Assembly (NCBI GenBank): GCA_034408875.1
Contig: JAWXCJ010000379.1
Span: 1 to 11,069 of the forward strand
Origin: JANNHK01 sp034408875
GTDB taxonomy: Bacteria > Actinomycetota > Acidimicrobiia > IMCC26256 > PALSA-610
Length of the DNA stretch: 11,069 nt
Direction of reading: 5' to 3'
Shown: positions 1 through 5,867 of the stretch, in pieces
Layout of the letters: each line of letters starts with the position of its first letter
Numbering within the stretch: the stretch's first letter is position 1
Translations under genes and position numbers: made by a program
The notes under the pieces: model-generated
What the model was told of the DNA's origin: nothing
The model's input: only the letters and a program-made list of their open reading frames with translations
Databases searched by the model: none

Positions 1-186
1 CATCACAACCTGACCGGACCGCTCGACAACACCGCGATCCGCGCCACGCTCCCGTCACCGCACGACCAGCCCACCCCAAGAACAGCCGGCCAGACCACGT
101 CACCGAAAGAAGAAAGACGAATGAGTCTCAACCGACCGATCCCCGCGTCGAGCGGACCCCGTTCGACACCAGCCGCCTAGGCGCCC
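1..186. other. Unassigned segment upstream of pyrD
   Basis: I cannot name a gene here. The + strand frame starting at base 1 stays open to a TAG at 178-180 and could be the last 59 residues of an upstream gene. Its first 18 or so codons have GC-rich third positions, but the bias then fades. Within the same frame an ATG at 121, preceded by a purine-rich tract (about 105-119), would give a 19-residue peptide ending at the same TAG. The other + frames close at 11-13 and 122-124, or run on as a shadow of pyrD. In actinobacterial pyr operons carB, or pyrK for a class 1B PyrD, would be expected here. I do not recognise the C-terminus of either. The purine-rich patch around 103-125 looks different in composition from the rest of the window. 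Confidence 0.3.
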
Positions 187-196
187 ATGGCGAGCC

Positions 197-310
197 CAGG
201 CGAGAGGTCCGGAGGCCGGAGCCGCATGAACAGCACAGGCGAGAGGTCCGGAGGCCGGAGCCGCATGAACAGCACAGGCGAGAGGTCCGGAGGCCGGAGC
301 CGCATGAACA
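197..310 (+). repeat. 39-bp tandem repeat carrying RBS and start codon (about 2.9 copies)
   Basis: Three head-to-tail units begin at 197, 236 and 275 with no mismatch that I can see. The third ends at about 310, where pyrD-specific sequence starts. Each unit contains a GGAG four bases before an ATG (226, 265, 304). The ATG at 187 sits exactly 39 bp before the one at 226 and is followed by a diverged form of the same bases, so four ATGs lie in register. The period is 13 codons, so all four are in frame with pyrD; translated from 187 the unit reads GERSGGRSRMNST. In another frame each unit ends in a TGA overlapping the ATG (ATGA), as at a stop/start junction of coupled genes. It is too short and has no spacers, so it is not CRISPR. 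Confidence 0.95.
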
Positions 311-1248
311 TGGTCGACCTCAGTGTCGAGCTCGGGCCCGTGCTGTTGGCGAACCCGATCGTGGCGGCATCGGGCACGTTCGGGCACGGCGACGAGCTCG
401 CGGCGGTGTGCGATCCGAGCCGGTTGGGTGCGGTCACCGCGAAGTCGGTCGCGCCGTACAGCTGGGCCGGCAATCCGCCGCTGCGTGTCACGACTGCCGG
501 CACCGGCGCGGGCGGCATGCTGAACTCGATCGGTCTTCCCGGTCCCGGCGTCGACGCGTGGGTCGCGCGCGACCTGCCCGCGCTCGAAGCGAGTGGCGCG
601 CGCGTCATCGCATCGATCTGGGGGCGCAGCGTCGACGAGTACTCGCACGCGGCGCGCACGTTGAAGCCGGTGGCCGATCGGTTGGTCGCGGTCGAGGTCA
701 ATCTCTCGTGCCCGAACGTCGAAGGCCGCAACGACATGTTCGCGCATTCGTGCGCGGCGACCGCCGACGCGATCGCCGGCGTTGTCGACGCACTCGGCGG
801 ATCCGCGCCCGCGTTCGCCAAGCTGTCACCGAACGTGACCGACATCGTGAGCATCGCCGGAAGCGCGCTCGACGCGGGTGCGACGGGCCTCACGCTCGTC
901 AACACCGTGATGGGATTGGCCATCGACGCCGATACGCGCCGACCGGTGCTCGGGTCGAACGGAGGCGGTGGCGGCCTGAGCGGTCCCCCGATCAAACCGG
1001 TAGCGCTGCGCGCGGTGCGCGACGTCGCGCGCGCCTACCCGGGAACACCGATCATCGGGACCGGTGGCGTCACGCGCGGCGTCGACGCGGTCGAGATGTT
1101 GCTTGCGGGCGCAACGGCAGTCGGCGTCGGAACCGCGACGTTCGCGGAGCCGCGGGCGATGTTGCGCATTATCGACGAACTCCGCGCGTGGTGCGCGGCG
1201 CAGTCGGTGCACCGTGTCCGAGATCTGATCGCGGCCCTGGAGGATTAG
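304..1248 (+). CDS. pyrD: Dihydroorotate dehydrogenase, class 1B catalytic subunit
   Basis: Oxidises dihydroorotate to orotate, the fourth step of UMP synthesis, with FMN in a TIM barrel. Counting from ATG 304 (314 aa), residues 17-27 (NPIVAASGTFG) and 72-78 (MLNSIGL) match the FMN-barrel start. NLSCPNV at 133-139 holds Cys136, the presumed catalytic base. The glycine-rich GSNGGGGGLSG and IIGTGGV stretches bind the FMN phosphate. Class 1B enzymes are cytosolic and normally pair with the flavin/iron-sulfur protein PyrK to pass electrons to NAD; no pyrK is visible. The start is ambiguous: in-frame ATGs at 187, 226, 265, 304 and 310 would give 353 to 312 residues. Family N-termini begin close to MVDLSVELG, so 304 or 310 is most likely native and the upstream ATGs come from the repeat. 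The pyrF start follows one base after the stop. Class 2 PyrD, common in other actinobacteria, is excluded by the absence of its N-terminal membrane extension. Confidence 0.93.
   Translation: MNMVDLSVELGPVLLANPIVAASGTFGHGDELAAVCDPSRLGAVTAKSVAPYSWAGNPPLRVTTAGTGAGGMLNSIGLPGPGVDAWVARDLPALEASGARVIASIWGRSVDEYSHAARTLKPVADRLVAVEVNLSCPNVEGRNDMFAHSCAATADAIAGVVDALGGSAPAFAKLSPNVTDIVSIAGSALDAGATGLTLVNTVMGLAIDADTRRPVLGSNGGGGGLSGPPIKPVALRAVRDVARAYPGTPIIGTGGVTRGVDAVEMLLAGATAVGVGTATFAEPRAMLRIIDELRAWCAAQSVHRVRDLIAALED
1239..1243 (+). promoter_or_regulatory. Ribosome binding site of pyrF inside the pyrD 3' end
   Basis: GGAGG lies six bases before the GTG at 1250 and overlaps the last codons of pyrD. It supports the GTG start and tight translational coupling of pyrD and pyrF. 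Confidence 0.75.
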
Positions 1249-1249
1249 C

Positions 1250-1954
1250 GTGCCAACGACTGGGACCGATCTCCGCCGCCGGCTCGCGCTGGCGCTCGAC
1301 GTACCCGATCTCGACACCGCGACCGGCCTGGCGCGCGACCTGGCCGAGTGGTTCGGGGTGGCGAAGGTGGGCCTCGAGCTCTACTCGGCCGCCGGTCCGG
1401 CGGCGATTGCGACCATGCGTGACCTGGGCTTCGACGTGTTCGCCGACCTCAAGCTGCACGACATCCCGACCACGGTGGGCCGGGCCGCCCGGGTGCTGGG
1501 GCGACAAGGTGTCCGTTATCTGAATTTCCACGCCGTGGGCGGGGTCGAGATGCTCCGGGCCGGGGTCGACGGGCTCGCCGAGGGCGCGGCCGAAGCCGGC
1601 CATGAGCCTCCGACCGGGATCGGGGTTACTGTCCTCACGAGCGATTCGGACACGTCTGCGTTCGATGCCCGGCTGGAGGCGGCGGTCGCGTCGGGGTGCG
1701 GGGGAGTGGTCTGCTCGGTCCACGAGATCGGGCGTGTGCACCGCGTCGCGCCCGGCTTCGTGACCATCGTTCCCGGCATACGGCCGGCCGACGGCGAGTC
1801 CCACGACCAAGCGCGCGTCGGTACCCCGGAAGCCGTGGCTCGCGCGGGCGGTGACGTCCTCGTTGTCGGGCGCGCGGTCACTGCGGCCGCCGATCCGACC
1901 GCGGTCGCGCGCCGGATTTTTGCCGCGGTGCGTGACGATTCGGGAGTGCAGTAG
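1250..1954 (+). CDS. pyrF: Orotidine 5'-phosphate decarboxylase, class I
   Basis: Decarboxylates OMP to UMP, the last step of the pathway that pyrD feeds. The 234-residue length and motifs fit the short bacterial class I enzyme. Residue 17 (LALDVPD) is the first conserved Asp and Lys39 lies in VAKVGLEL. FADLKLHDIPTT at 64-75 holds the catalytic D-K-D set (Asp66, Lys68, Asp71). The C-terminal part has PGIRP and VVGRAVT, the phosphate-binding motifs. It starts with GTG one base after the pyrD stop, behind a good GGAGG. Mycobacterium and Streptomyces carry the longer class II PyrF, so the form here argues against those orders. This comparison is from general knowledge, not a search. Confidence 0.95.
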   Translation: MPTTGTDLRRRLALALDVPDLDTATGLARDLAEWFGVAKVGLELYSAAGPAAIATMRDLGFDVFADLKLHDIPTTVGRAARVLGRQGVRYLNFHAVGGVEMLRAGVDGLAEGAAEAGHEPPTGIGVTVLTSDSDTSAFDARLEAAVASGCGGVVCSVHEIGRVHRVAPGFVTIVPGIRPADGESHDQARVGTPEAVARAGGDVLVVGRAVTAAADPTAVARRIFAAVRDDSGVQ

Positions 1955-2003
1955 CGCGCGTCGGCGGCGCGTGCAAGCCGTGCGGACGCGGGGGAGCTGC
2001 CAA

Positions 2004-2030
2004 CTCGCCGCAGGCCCCTGGCGCGGCGAG
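2004..2030 (+). terminator. GC-rich hairpin after pyrF, possible terminator
   Basis: CTCGCCGC (2004-2011) pairs perfectly with GCGGCGAG (2023-2030). Inside, CAGG (2011-2014) can pair with CCTG (2017-2020), giving a compact stem 50 bases after the pyrF stop. No T-tract follows, so it is not a classical intrinsic terminator; actinobacterial terminators often lack one. Its place between the pyrF stop and the mihF promoter fits a transcription boundary. The structure is visible; its function is inferred. Confidence 0.4.
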
Positions 2031-2057
2031 TGAGGGAGCCATGGTCATGGTCCCAGG

Positions 2058-2085
2058 TTGCAGAAACGCGACGCATCGCTATGCT
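2058..2085 (+). promoter_or_regulatory. Sigma70-type promoter for mihF
   Basis: TTGCAG (2058-2063) and TATGCT (2080-2085) are separated by 16 bases. Both are close to housekeeping sigma consensus and lie in the largest intergenic gap of the window. Transcription would begin near 2092, leaving a leader of about 58 nt with a strong ribosome binding site before the ATG at 2150. It probably drives mihF-gmk-rpoZ and perhaps genes beyond. Confidence 0.55.
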
Positions 2086-2137
2086 GACCCGCTGCCGCGT
2101 CGGGATGGTTCTCTACCGGCGCCCGCAGGTCGACAAG

Positions 2138-2143
2138 AAGGAG
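2138..2143 (+). promoter_or_regulatory. Ribosome binding site that fixes the mihF start
   Basis: AAGGAG six bases before ATG 2150 is among the best Shine-Dalgarno sites in the window. It decides against the longer in-frame reading from 2030, which would add 40 residues across the promoter region. Confidence 0.8.
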
Positions 2144-2149
2144 TCCGCT

Positions 2150-2479
2150 ATGGCGAATCCGCCCTCGCTCACGCCCGAACAGCGCACAGCCGCGCTCGAA
2201 AAGGCCGCGAAGGCGCGACGTCAGCGCGCAGAGGTCAAGGACAAGCTGAAAATCGGATCGCTCTCGCTGCAAGAGCTGTTCGACCAGGCCGACCTCAAAG
2301 ACGAAACCGCGGGGATACTCGCGAAGCTCAAAGTCGTCAGCGTGCTCGAATCGCTTCCCGGAGTTGGCAAGGTGCGCGCGCGGAACATCATGCGCGAACT
2401 CGAGATCAGCGACAGCCGGCGGCTGCGCGGCTTGGGTGCGAACCAGCGCAAAGCGCTGCTCGCGCGCTTTCCCAACTGA
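2150..2479 (+). CDS. mihF: Actinobacterial integration host factor (mIHF)
   Basis: A small basic nucleoid protein of 109 residues that binds and bends DNA. It was first known as the mycobacterial host factor for phage L5 integration and is essential in mycobacteria; it is unrelated to the alpha/beta IHF of E. coli. An N-terminal charged helix (residues 10-33) is followed by a middle segment around 38-60. The DNA-binding core is LPGVGKVRARNIM at 69-81, then RRLRGLGANQRKALL at 90-104. Both segments match my memory of the M. tuberculosis protein closely. The start is set by AAGGAG at 2138-2143. The gene has its own probable promoter, and gmk begins 12 bases after its stop. The mihF-gmk-rpoZ order is standard in Actinobacteria. 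Confidence 0.93.
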   Translation: MANPPSLTPEQRTAALEKAAKARRQRAEVKDKLKIGSLSLQELFDQADLKDETAGILAKLKVVSVLESLPGVGKVRARNIMRELEISDSRRLRGLGANQRKALLARFPN

Positions 2480-2497
2480 CGTCACGTTCTTGTGACG
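2480..2497 (+). promoter_or_regulatory. Small hairpin containing the gmk start codon
   Basis: CGTCAC (2480-2485) and GTGACG (2492-2497) form a perfect 6-bp stem with the loop GTTCTT. The GTG initiator of gmk is the first triplet of the right arm. No Shine-Dalgarno sequence lies upstream, so gmk may depend on ribosomes finishing mihF and opening this stem. The structure is seen; the coupling is inferred. Confidence 0.35.
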
Positions 2498-3058
2498 GGT
2501 GTGCTGCTTGTGCTCGCCGGTACGTCCGGCGCGGGCAAGGGCACGATCGGGGAATTGCTGCGCGCGCGGGACCCGTCGCTCGGGTGGTCGGTGTCGTGGA
2601 CGACGCGCCCGCGCCGTGCGGGTGAGACCGAAGGCGTCGACTACCACTTCGTCACCCACGACGAATTCGAACGCGCCCGCGACGACGACGGCTTCCTCGA
2701 ATGGTTCGAGGTCTACGGCGATCTCAAGGGCACACCCCGCAGCTACGTGGTCGACCGCCTGGCGCGGGGCGAGGACGTGATGCTCGAGCTCGACGTGAAG
2801 GGTGCGCTCGAGGTGAAGCGCCAGATCCCCGGCGCCCTGCTGGTGTTCGTGAAGGCTCCGTCGCGCGAGGAGCAGCGCCGGCGGCTCGAGGCCCGTGGCT
2901 CGGACACCCCGGCATCCATCGAGCGCCGCCTTGACCAGGCCGAGGACGAAGAACGCCACGCCGAGGCCGCGTTCGACGCGATCGTGGTCAACCACGACCC
3001 GGAACAGGCCACCAGCGAGGTCGCTGGTATCCTGGAGATCCGGCGGAAGACCGGCTGA
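2492..3058 (+). CDS. gmk: Guanylate kinase
   Basis: Phosphorylates GMP and dGMP with ATP, giving GDP and dGDP for nucleic acid synthesis and (p)ppGpp metabolism. It is 188 residues long, slightly short for the family. The P-loop GTSGAGKGT is at 10-18; family members usually have Pro and Ser where Thr11 and Thr18 stand. The GMP-binding region holds SWTTRPRRAGE (35-45), VDYHF (49-53), and LEWFEVYGDLKGTPRSYV (69-86). LELDVKGA (98-105) is the second conserved strand. A lid with many Arg residues follows at about 126-147. The GTG at 2492 is preferred because it leaves the usual few residues before the first strand, but it has no clear ribosome binding site. GTG 2501 is a possible alternative. The 3' end holds a perfect palindrome and a probable rpoZ promoter. 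Confidence 0.93.
   Translation: MTGVLLVLAGTSGAGKGTIGELLRARDPSLGWSVSWTTRPRRAGETEGVDYHFVTHDEFERARDDDGFLEWFEVYGDLKGTPRSYVVDRLARGEDVMLELDVKGALEVKRQIPGALLVFVKAPSREEQRRRLEARGSDTPASIERRLDQAEDEERHAEAAFDAIVVNHDPEQATSEVAGILEIRRKTG
3011..3033 (+). promoter_or_regulatory. Inverted repeat next to an extended -10, possible rpoZ promoter
   Basis: ACCAGCGA (3011-3018) and TCGCTGGT (3021-3028) form a perfect 8-bp inverted repeat around GG, inside the last codons of gmk. The right arm runs into TGG plus TATCCT (3025-3033), an extended -10 sequence. There is no good -35. Transcription from about 3040 would give rpoZ a leader of roughly 68 nt. Overlap of a palindrome with the -10 suggests an operator, but chance in GC-rich coding DNA is possible. 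Confidence 0.35.
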
Positions 3059-3107
3059 CCAGCCGAGCCTTTCGCAACCTCCCGACTTCCCCGAAACCGG
3101 AGTTCGA

Positions 3108-3425
3108 ATGGCTGATCGTCGCGCGTCGTTGATGGACCCCCGTATCGAGCAGCTGATGAACCGGGTCGACTCCAAGTTCACGCTCGTCACGCTGGCCGCC
3201 ATGCGAGCGCGGGAGATCAACGACTACTACAACCAGCTCGGCGAAGGCCTCGGCCGCATCGTCCCCCCGCAGGTGACGTCGGTGTCGCGCAAGCCGCTGT
3301 CGATCGCGCTCGAAGAAGTCGCCGTCAACAAGATCCAGTACGAGCGCATCATCATCGACGAAACCCCGGCCGCCGACGGTGACGCGGGCGAGAAAGACTC
3401 CGCGCCCGCCGACGAGCCGGCCTAG
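3108..3425 (+). CDS. rpoZ: RNA polymerase omega subunit
   Basis: The smallest RNA polymerase subunit, which clamps the beta-prime C-terminus and aids assembly. It has 105 residues. The conserved core is MDPRIEQLMNRVDSKFTLVT (9-28), then AMRAREINDYY (31-41), where the R-A-R-E-I-N motif contacts beta-prime. The segment KPLSIALEEVAVNKI closes the fold at about 64-78. The tail after residue 85 is acidic and low in complexity, as in other actinobacterial omegas. The start is set by GGAG (3099-3102) five bases before the ATG. The same frame is open far upstream inside gmk, but that part is a shadow. It lies 49 bases after gmk and 13 before coaBC. Confidence 0.95.
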   Translation: MADRRASLMDPRIEQLMNRVDSKFTLVTLAAMRAREINDYYNQLGEGLGRIVPPQVTSVSRKPLSIALEEVAVNKIQYERIIIDETPAADGDAGEKDSAPADEPA

Positions 3426-3438
3426 CCCGAGTCGCCTC

Positions 3439-4656
3439 ATGGCGCATCGTTCGCGAACCGTTGTCCTCGGGGTCGCGGGCGGTATCGCCGCGTACAAGGC
3501 CGTCGACCTGTGCCGGCGGTTGGTCGACGCGGGCATCCACGTCATCCCGGTCCTCACCGACGACGCGCAGCGGTTCGTCGGCGCGACGACCTTCTCCGCG
3601 CTCGCGTCCGAGCCGGTGCGCACGTCGCTCTTCGACGACCGCGACCCGATCCCGCACACGACGCTCGGCCAACAAGCCGACCTCATCGTCGTCGCACCCG
3701 CCACCGCCAAGCTGATCGGCAAGTACGCGGCGGGCATCTCCGACGACCTCCTGACCGCGACGTTGATCGCGACGCGTGCGCCCGTGTTGATCTGCCCGGC
3801 GATGCACACCGAGATGTGGGAGCACGCGGCCGTCCAGGAGAACCTCGCCACGCTGCGCCGCCGCGGCGTCGCCGTCGTCGAACCCGAGAGTGGCCGCCTG
3901 GCGGGCGGCGACATCGGTGCCGGTCGCCTCGCCGATCCCGCCGCGATCGCGGCGGCTGTGCTCGACCTGCTCGCGGCGGGTGGCGCACCGCTCCTCGGCC
4001 GCCGCGTACTCGTGACCGCGGGCGGCACGCGCGAGCCCATCGACGCGGTACGTGTCATCACCAACCGGTCCTCGGGCAAGCAGGGCTATGCCATTGCCGC
4101 GGCTGCAGCCCGCCTCGGTGCGCACGTCACGCTGGTGACGACGGTCGAGCGGCCCGTGCCCGACGGTGTGGCCGAGGTCGTCCGGGTCGAGACCGCGGCC
4201 GAGATGGAAGCCGTCGTGATGCCCCGGGCACTCGAGCAGGACGTCATCGTCATGGCCGCCGCGGTCGCCGACTTCCGGCCCAAGGCACCGGGCGAGCGCA
4301 AGACCAAGAAGGAAGACGGCCCGCCCGAAATCGCGCTCGAACCCACCCACGACTTCCTCGTCGACCTGGGCCGCACCAAGCCGCCCGGCCAGATCCTGGT
4401 GGGCTTCGCGGCCGAGACCGAGAACCTCCGCGAGAACGCGGCCGGAAAGTTGGCGCGCAAGAACCTCGACCTGATCGTTGCCAACGACGTCAGCGCTCCC
4501 GACGCCGGCTTCGATGTCGACACCAACCGGGTCGTGCTCATCGACGCGCACGGGCAGGCCGACGAGATCCCCCTCTCCACCAAGGGCGCGGTCGCCCGGG
4601 TCGTGGTCGAACGGATCGTTGCGCTCTGTGAAGAGTTTCCGGCGCCGTCCGCCTAG
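3439..4656 (+). CDS. coaBC: Phosphopantothenoylcysteine decarboxylase / synthetase
   Basis: A bifunctional enzyme of CoA synthesis: the C-terminal CoaB joins cysteine to 4'-phosphopantothenate and the N-terminal FMN-dependent CoaC decarboxylates the product. It has 405 residues. CoaC covers about 1-180: GVAGGIAAYK (11-20), catalytic His73, APATAKL (86-92), and PAMHTEMW (120-127). CoaB follows: TAGGTREPID (193-202), NRSSGKQG (209-216), AAAVADFRP (273-281), the lysine motif KTKKE (288-292), and VGFAAETE (321-328). Two changes from the E. coli pattern stand out. His123 replaces the usual Asn of the P-x-M-N-x-x-M-W motif, and Gly156 stands where E. coli has catalytic Cys158. From memory other actinobacterial CoaBC show similar changes, so I do not read this as inactivation. 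The ATG at 3439 has only a weak GAG upstream; an ATG-less extension to 3379 is a shadow of rpoZ. Confidence 0.95.
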   Translation: MAHRSRTVVLGVAGGIAAYKAVDLCRRLVDAGIHVIPVLTDDAQRFVGATTFSALASEPVRTSLFDDRDPIPHTTLGQQADLIVVAPATAKLIGKYAAGISDDLLTATLIATRAPVLICPAMHTEMWEHAAVQENLATLRRRGVAVVEPESGRLAGGDIGAGRLADPAAIAAAVLDLLAAGGAPLLGRRVLVTAGGTREPIDAVRVITNRSSGKQGYAIAAAAARLGAHVTLVTTVERPVPDGVAEVVRVETAAEMEAVVMPRALEQDVIVMAAAVADFRPKAPGERKTKKEDGPPEIALEPTHDFLVDLGRTKPPGQILVGFAAETENLRENAAGKLARKNLDLIVANDVSAPDAGFDVDTNRVVLIDAHGQADEIPLSTKGAVARVVVERIVALCEEFPAPSA

Positions 4657-4667
4657 GATCGGTCGCC
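4654..4667 (+). promoter_or_regulatory. Candidate -10 for a leaderless metK transcript
   Basis: TAGGAT (4654-4659) fits the actinobacterial TANNNT -10 pattern, overlaps the coaBC stop codon, and ends eight bases before the metK ATG. Transcription would begin at or next to the ATG. No convincing -35 is visible and the region is short, so this is tentative. The AGGA inside it could instead act as a distant Shine-Dalgarno site. Confidence 0.3.
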
Positions 4668-5858
4668 ATGAGCAGGCACACCTTCACCTCGGAGTCTGTG
4701 ACCGAGGGTCATCCCGACAAGATGGCCGACCAGATCAGCGACACGGTGCTCGACGCCGTGCTCGCCGAGGATCCCTACGGGCGCGTCGCGTGCGAGACGA
4801 TGGTCACCACCGGCCTGTGCATCGTCGCCGGCGAGATCAGCACCAAGGCGCACCTCGACTTCTCCCGCCTGGCGCGCGACACGATCTGCGAGATCGGGTA
4901 CACCGACGCGAAGTACGGCATCGACGGCAAAACGTGCGGTGTGATCGTCTCGATCGACGAGCAGTCGCCTGACATCGCGATGGGTGTCGACAAGGCGCTC
5001 GAACAGCGCGCCGGCGCGGGCGACCCGTACGACGAGGTCGGTGCCGGCGACCAGGGCATGATGTTCGGCTACGCGTGCAACGAAACCGACGCGCTCATGC
5101 CGATGCCGATCTGGCTCGCGCACAAGATGGCGTATCGGCTCACCGAAGTTCGCAAGCAGAAGATCGTCGATTTCCTGCGGCCCGACGGCAAGACGCAGGT
5201 GTCGATCGACTACGAGGACGGTGTCCCGAAGCGTTTGCAGACTGTGTTGATCTCGACGCAGCACGACCCGGGCATCAGCATCCTCGACGACCTGCGCCCC
5301 GCGCTCATCGAGCACGTGATCCGCCCGTCGTTGCCGGAGCAGTTCGCCGACGACGACTTCGAGATCTTCGTGAACCCGACGGGCAACTTCGAGTTGGGCG
5401 GCCCGCACGCCGACTGCGGCCTCACCGGGCGCAAGATCATCGTCGACACGTACGGCGGCATGGCCCGTCACGGTGGCGGCGCGTTCTCGGGGAAGGACCC
5501 GACCAAGGTCGACCGTTCCGCGGCGTACGCGGTGCGCCAGATCGCCAAGGCGGTCGTCGCGTCGGGGATCGCGCAGCGGTGCGAAGCGCAGGTCGCGTAC
5601 GCGATCGGAGTGGCGCACCCAATGTCGATCATGGTCGACACGTTCGGTACGTCGGAGATCGCGTCGGACAAGCTCGAGGCGATGGTGCGCGACATCTTCG
5701 ACATGCGGCCCGCCGCGCTCATCGAGCGACTCGACCTGCGGCGTCCCATCTACCGGCGCACCGCCGCGTACGGCCACTTCGGCCGAACCGACGGTGAAGG
5801 CTTCACGTGGGAGAACGTCGACACGTACGCCGAAGAGCTGCGGCGCGCGGCCGGGTAG
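4668..5858 (+). CDS. metK: S-adenosylmethionine synthetase
   Basis: Makes S-adenosylmethionine, phosphate and pyrophosphate from methionine and ATP; it is the cell's methyl donor source. The 396 residues match the family length. The N-terminus FTSESVTEGHPDK (6-18) holds the ATP-phosphate His15 and a metal-binding Asp17. GAGDQGMMFGYA (125-136) is the signature hexapeptide region. GGGAFSGKDPTKVDRSAAY (269-287) is the glycine-rich P-loop-like motif with the K+ and phosphate ligands. All key residues seen are intact. It starts 11 bases after coaBC, and SAM made here is used by RsmB encoded downstream. No SAM riboswitch is visible in the short upstream gap. Confidence 0.97.
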   Translation: MSRHTFTSESVTEGHPDKMADQISDTVLDAVLAEDPYGRVACETMVTTGLCIVAGEISTKAHLDFSRLARDTICEIGYTDAKYGIDGKTCGVIVSIDEQSPDIAMGVDKALEQRAGAGDPYDEVGAGDQGMMFGYACNETDALMPMPIWLAHKMAYRLTEVRKQKIVDFLRPDGKTQVSIDYEDGVPKRLQTVLISTQHDPGISILDDLRPALIEHVIRPSLPEQFADDDFEIFVNPTGNFELGGPHADCGLTGRKIIVDTYGGMARHGGGAFSGKDPTKVDRSAAYAVRQIAKAVVASGIAQRCEAQVAYAIGVAHPMSIMVDTFGTSEIASDKLEAMVRDIFDMRPAALIERLDLRRPIYRRTAAYGHFGRTDGEGFTWENVDTYAEELRRAAG

Positions 5859-5867
5859 TAACGCTCC

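Noticed and set aside
174..183. CGCCTAGGCG palindrome before the tandem repeat
   Set aside because: Ten bases of palindrome in GC-rich DNA can easily occur by chance, and nothing links it to a site-specific recombinase.
197..310. Possible CRISPR array
   Set aside because: Units are directly adjacent with no variable spacers, and the repeat contains in-frame start codons.
408..1523. A 371-codon + strand frame overlapping pyrD and pyrF
   Set aside because: It is the Arg-rich alternate frame of pyrD; the pyrD frame carries all the family motifs.
2030..2149. N-terminal extension of mihF by 40 residues from ATG 2030
   Set aside because: It crosses the likely promoter, has no family counterpart, and ATG 2150 has a strong AAGGAG.
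2477..2484. TGACGTCA, a perfect 8-bp palindrome
   Set aside because: It resembles a eukaryotic CRE site, which has no meaning here; it arises from the mihF stop and the gmk start hairpin.
2045..3220. A 391-codon open frame on the - strand across mihF, gmk and rpoZ
   Set aside because: Runs antisense through three verified genes and an intergenic promoter region without motifs.
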